In this document: positions 12,810-13,477 of the stretch, piece after piece | Layout: every line of letters begins with the position of its first letter | Numbering within the stretch: position 1 is the stretch's first letter | DNA from: Clostridiales bacterium | Lineage (GTDB): Bacteria > Bacillota > Clostridia > Peptostreptococcales > Anaerovoracaceae | DNA: 13,477 bases | Assembly (NCBI GenBank): GCA_012511395.1 | Contig: JAAZGD010000137.1 | Span: 1-13,477, forward strand | Reading direction: 5' to 3' | Made by a program: the position numbers and the translations under genes | The notes under the pieces: generated by a model | What the model was told of the DNA's origin: nothing | Databases searched by the model: none | The model's input: only the letters and a program-made list of their open reading frames with translations

Positions 12810-13370
12810 ATGTTAATTATGAAGAGAGAGGAAGCTTTGGAGCTTTTGAAAAAATATAATAAGGAGGATTTCCATATTCTCCATGGCAAAACCCTGGAAT
12901 GCGTTATGGGATATTTTGCAGACCTGTTGGGGTATGGTGAAGAAAAAGACTTTTGGCAGACAGCAGGACTTTTACATGATTTGGACTATGAGATGTGGCC
13001 TGAGGACCATTGCAAAAAGACGGAAGAGCTGTTAAGGGAAGAAGGTGCTGATGAAAGATTAATAAGAGCTATTATAAGCCACGGTTACGGTATATGTACA
13101 GATGTTATGCCGGAGCATGAGATGGAAAAGGTGCTCTATGCAGCTGATGAACTGACAGGTTTAATAGGAGCCGCAGCTCTTATGAGACCTTCAAAAAGCG
13201 TTTCCGATATGGAATATTCCTCTGTGAAAAAGAAGTTTAAGGATAAGAGCTTTGCAGCAGCCATAGACAGGGAAACAATTAAAGAGGGTGCTGAAATGCT
13301 GGGCTGGGAGCTTGAGAAGCTTATAACCCTAACCCTTGAAGCTATGAAGGCCTGTGAAGGAAAGCTATAG
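12810..13370 (+). CDS. HD-domain phosphohydrolase
   Basis: This 186-residue protein has the HD metal-binding set: His23/His-containing FHILHGKTLECVM, the HD doublet in GLLHDLDYEMWPEDH, ISHGYG, and the final Asp in YAADELTGLIGAAALMRPSK. HD proteins are metal-dependent phosphohydrolases acting on nucleotides or related phosphoesters; the substrate of this small stand-alone family is unknown to me. The start may be ATG 12810 (GGAG at 12801-12804) or ATG 12819 (AAAGG at 12805-12809), the latter giving MKREEALELLKKYN, which looks like the usual N-terminus. It is divergent from the mutase, with no sign of an operon partner, and stops at TAG before a terminator. Confidence 0.88.
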   Translation: MLIMKREEALELLKKYNKEDFHILHGKTLECVMGYFADLLGYGEEKDFWQTAGLLHDLDYEMWPEDHCKKTEELLREEGADERLIRAIISHGYGICTDVMPEHEMEKVLYAADELTGLIGAAALMRPSKSVSDMEYSSVKKKFKDKSFAAAIDRETIKEGAEMLGWELEKLITLTLEAMKACEGKL

Positions 13371-13399
13371 TATTTTATAAGTTTTTATGTTACTGAATC

Positions 13400-13436
13400 A
13401 GCTCTCTGTATCAAAGTGCAGAGGGCTTTTATTTTT
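13400..13436 (+). terminator. Rho-independent terminator after the HD gene
   Basis: AGCTCTCTG (13400-13408) pairs with CAGAGGGCT (13419-13427), one G-U included, with a 10-nt loop and a T-rich tail (TTTTATTTTT, 13427-13436). Confidence 0.87.
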
Positions 13437-13450
13437 ATTCGTAACAATGA

Positions 13451-13477
13451 TTGACAAGAGTGTTCAAGGGGTATAAC
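13451..13477 (+). promoter_or_regulatory. Possible promoter of a gene beyond the window
   Basis: A consensus TTGACA (13451-13456) is followed by TATAAC (13472-13477) at the last bases of the window. The 15-bp spacing is short, so the true -10 may be cut off or differ. Confidence 0.35.

Noticed and set aside
12737..12889. N-terminal extension of the mutase to 556 residues
   Set aside because: The extension runs antisense through the HD gene and its promoter region, does not resemble the family, and GGAGGA is placed for the ATG at 12736.

Overview
The window looks like a chromosomal segment of a low-GC Gram-positive anaerobe, probably a member of Clostridia. The evidence is the A/T-rich intergenic DNA, strong AGGAGG-type ribosome binding sites, frequent TTG/GTG starts, and the housekeeping order rpmE-prfA-sua5-rpiB-upp-tyrS followed by rplM-rpsI. 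I cannot name the genus from the sequence.

Region 1 (1-5982) is housekeeping. rpmE (L31) has its own promoter and terminator. An extended -10 promoter then starts a tightly packed translation and nucleotide cluster: prfA (release factor 1), a two-domain Sua5 (tRNA t6A), rpiB (pentose phosphate), upp (uracil salvage) and tyrS. A promoter overlapping the tyrS stop drives rplM-rpsI (L13-S9) through a 127-nt GC-rich, foldable leader. The most striking feature lies in prfA. Its reading frame is interrupted by one in-frame TAG (1261-1263), and the remaining 64 codons of a normal RF1 continue in the same frame to a TAA at 1456-1458. RF1 is the factor that reads UAG, and TAG is a genuine stop elsewhere in the window (rplM, rpsI, the SecB-like gene, the HD gene). 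The arrangement suggests an autoregulatory readthrough switch, the UAG counterpart of the in-frame UGA of prfB. This is an inference; sequencing error, a fresh mutation or a suppressor tRNA remain possible. prmC, which often follows prfA, is not between prfA and sua5.

Region 2 (5983-8430) is an A/T-rich accessory insert between the rpsI terminator and the c-di-GMP gene. It holds an intact MNT nucleotidyltransferase whose HEPN partner is cut to 37 codons, a decayed NAD-dependent epimerase fragment, and an apparently complete three-gene toxin-antitoxin-chaperone (TAC) operon: RelE/HigB-like toxin, XRE antitoxin and SecB-like chaperone. A perfect 20-bp palindrome fills the promoter spacer of this operon and is the likely autoregulatory operator.

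Region 3 (8431-13477) holds signalling and sugar metabolism. A seven-TM protein with a degenerate GGDEF and a complete EAL phosphodiesterase domain is followed 24 nt later by a Crp/Fnr-family regulator, suggesting one operon. Convergent to these is a phosphoglucomutase/phosphomannomutase, which is divergent from an HD-domain hydrolase ending in a terminator. A possible promoter for the next gene lies at the right edge. I saw no rRNA, tRNA, CRISPR array or intact transposase, and no gene-free stretch exceeds 300 bases.
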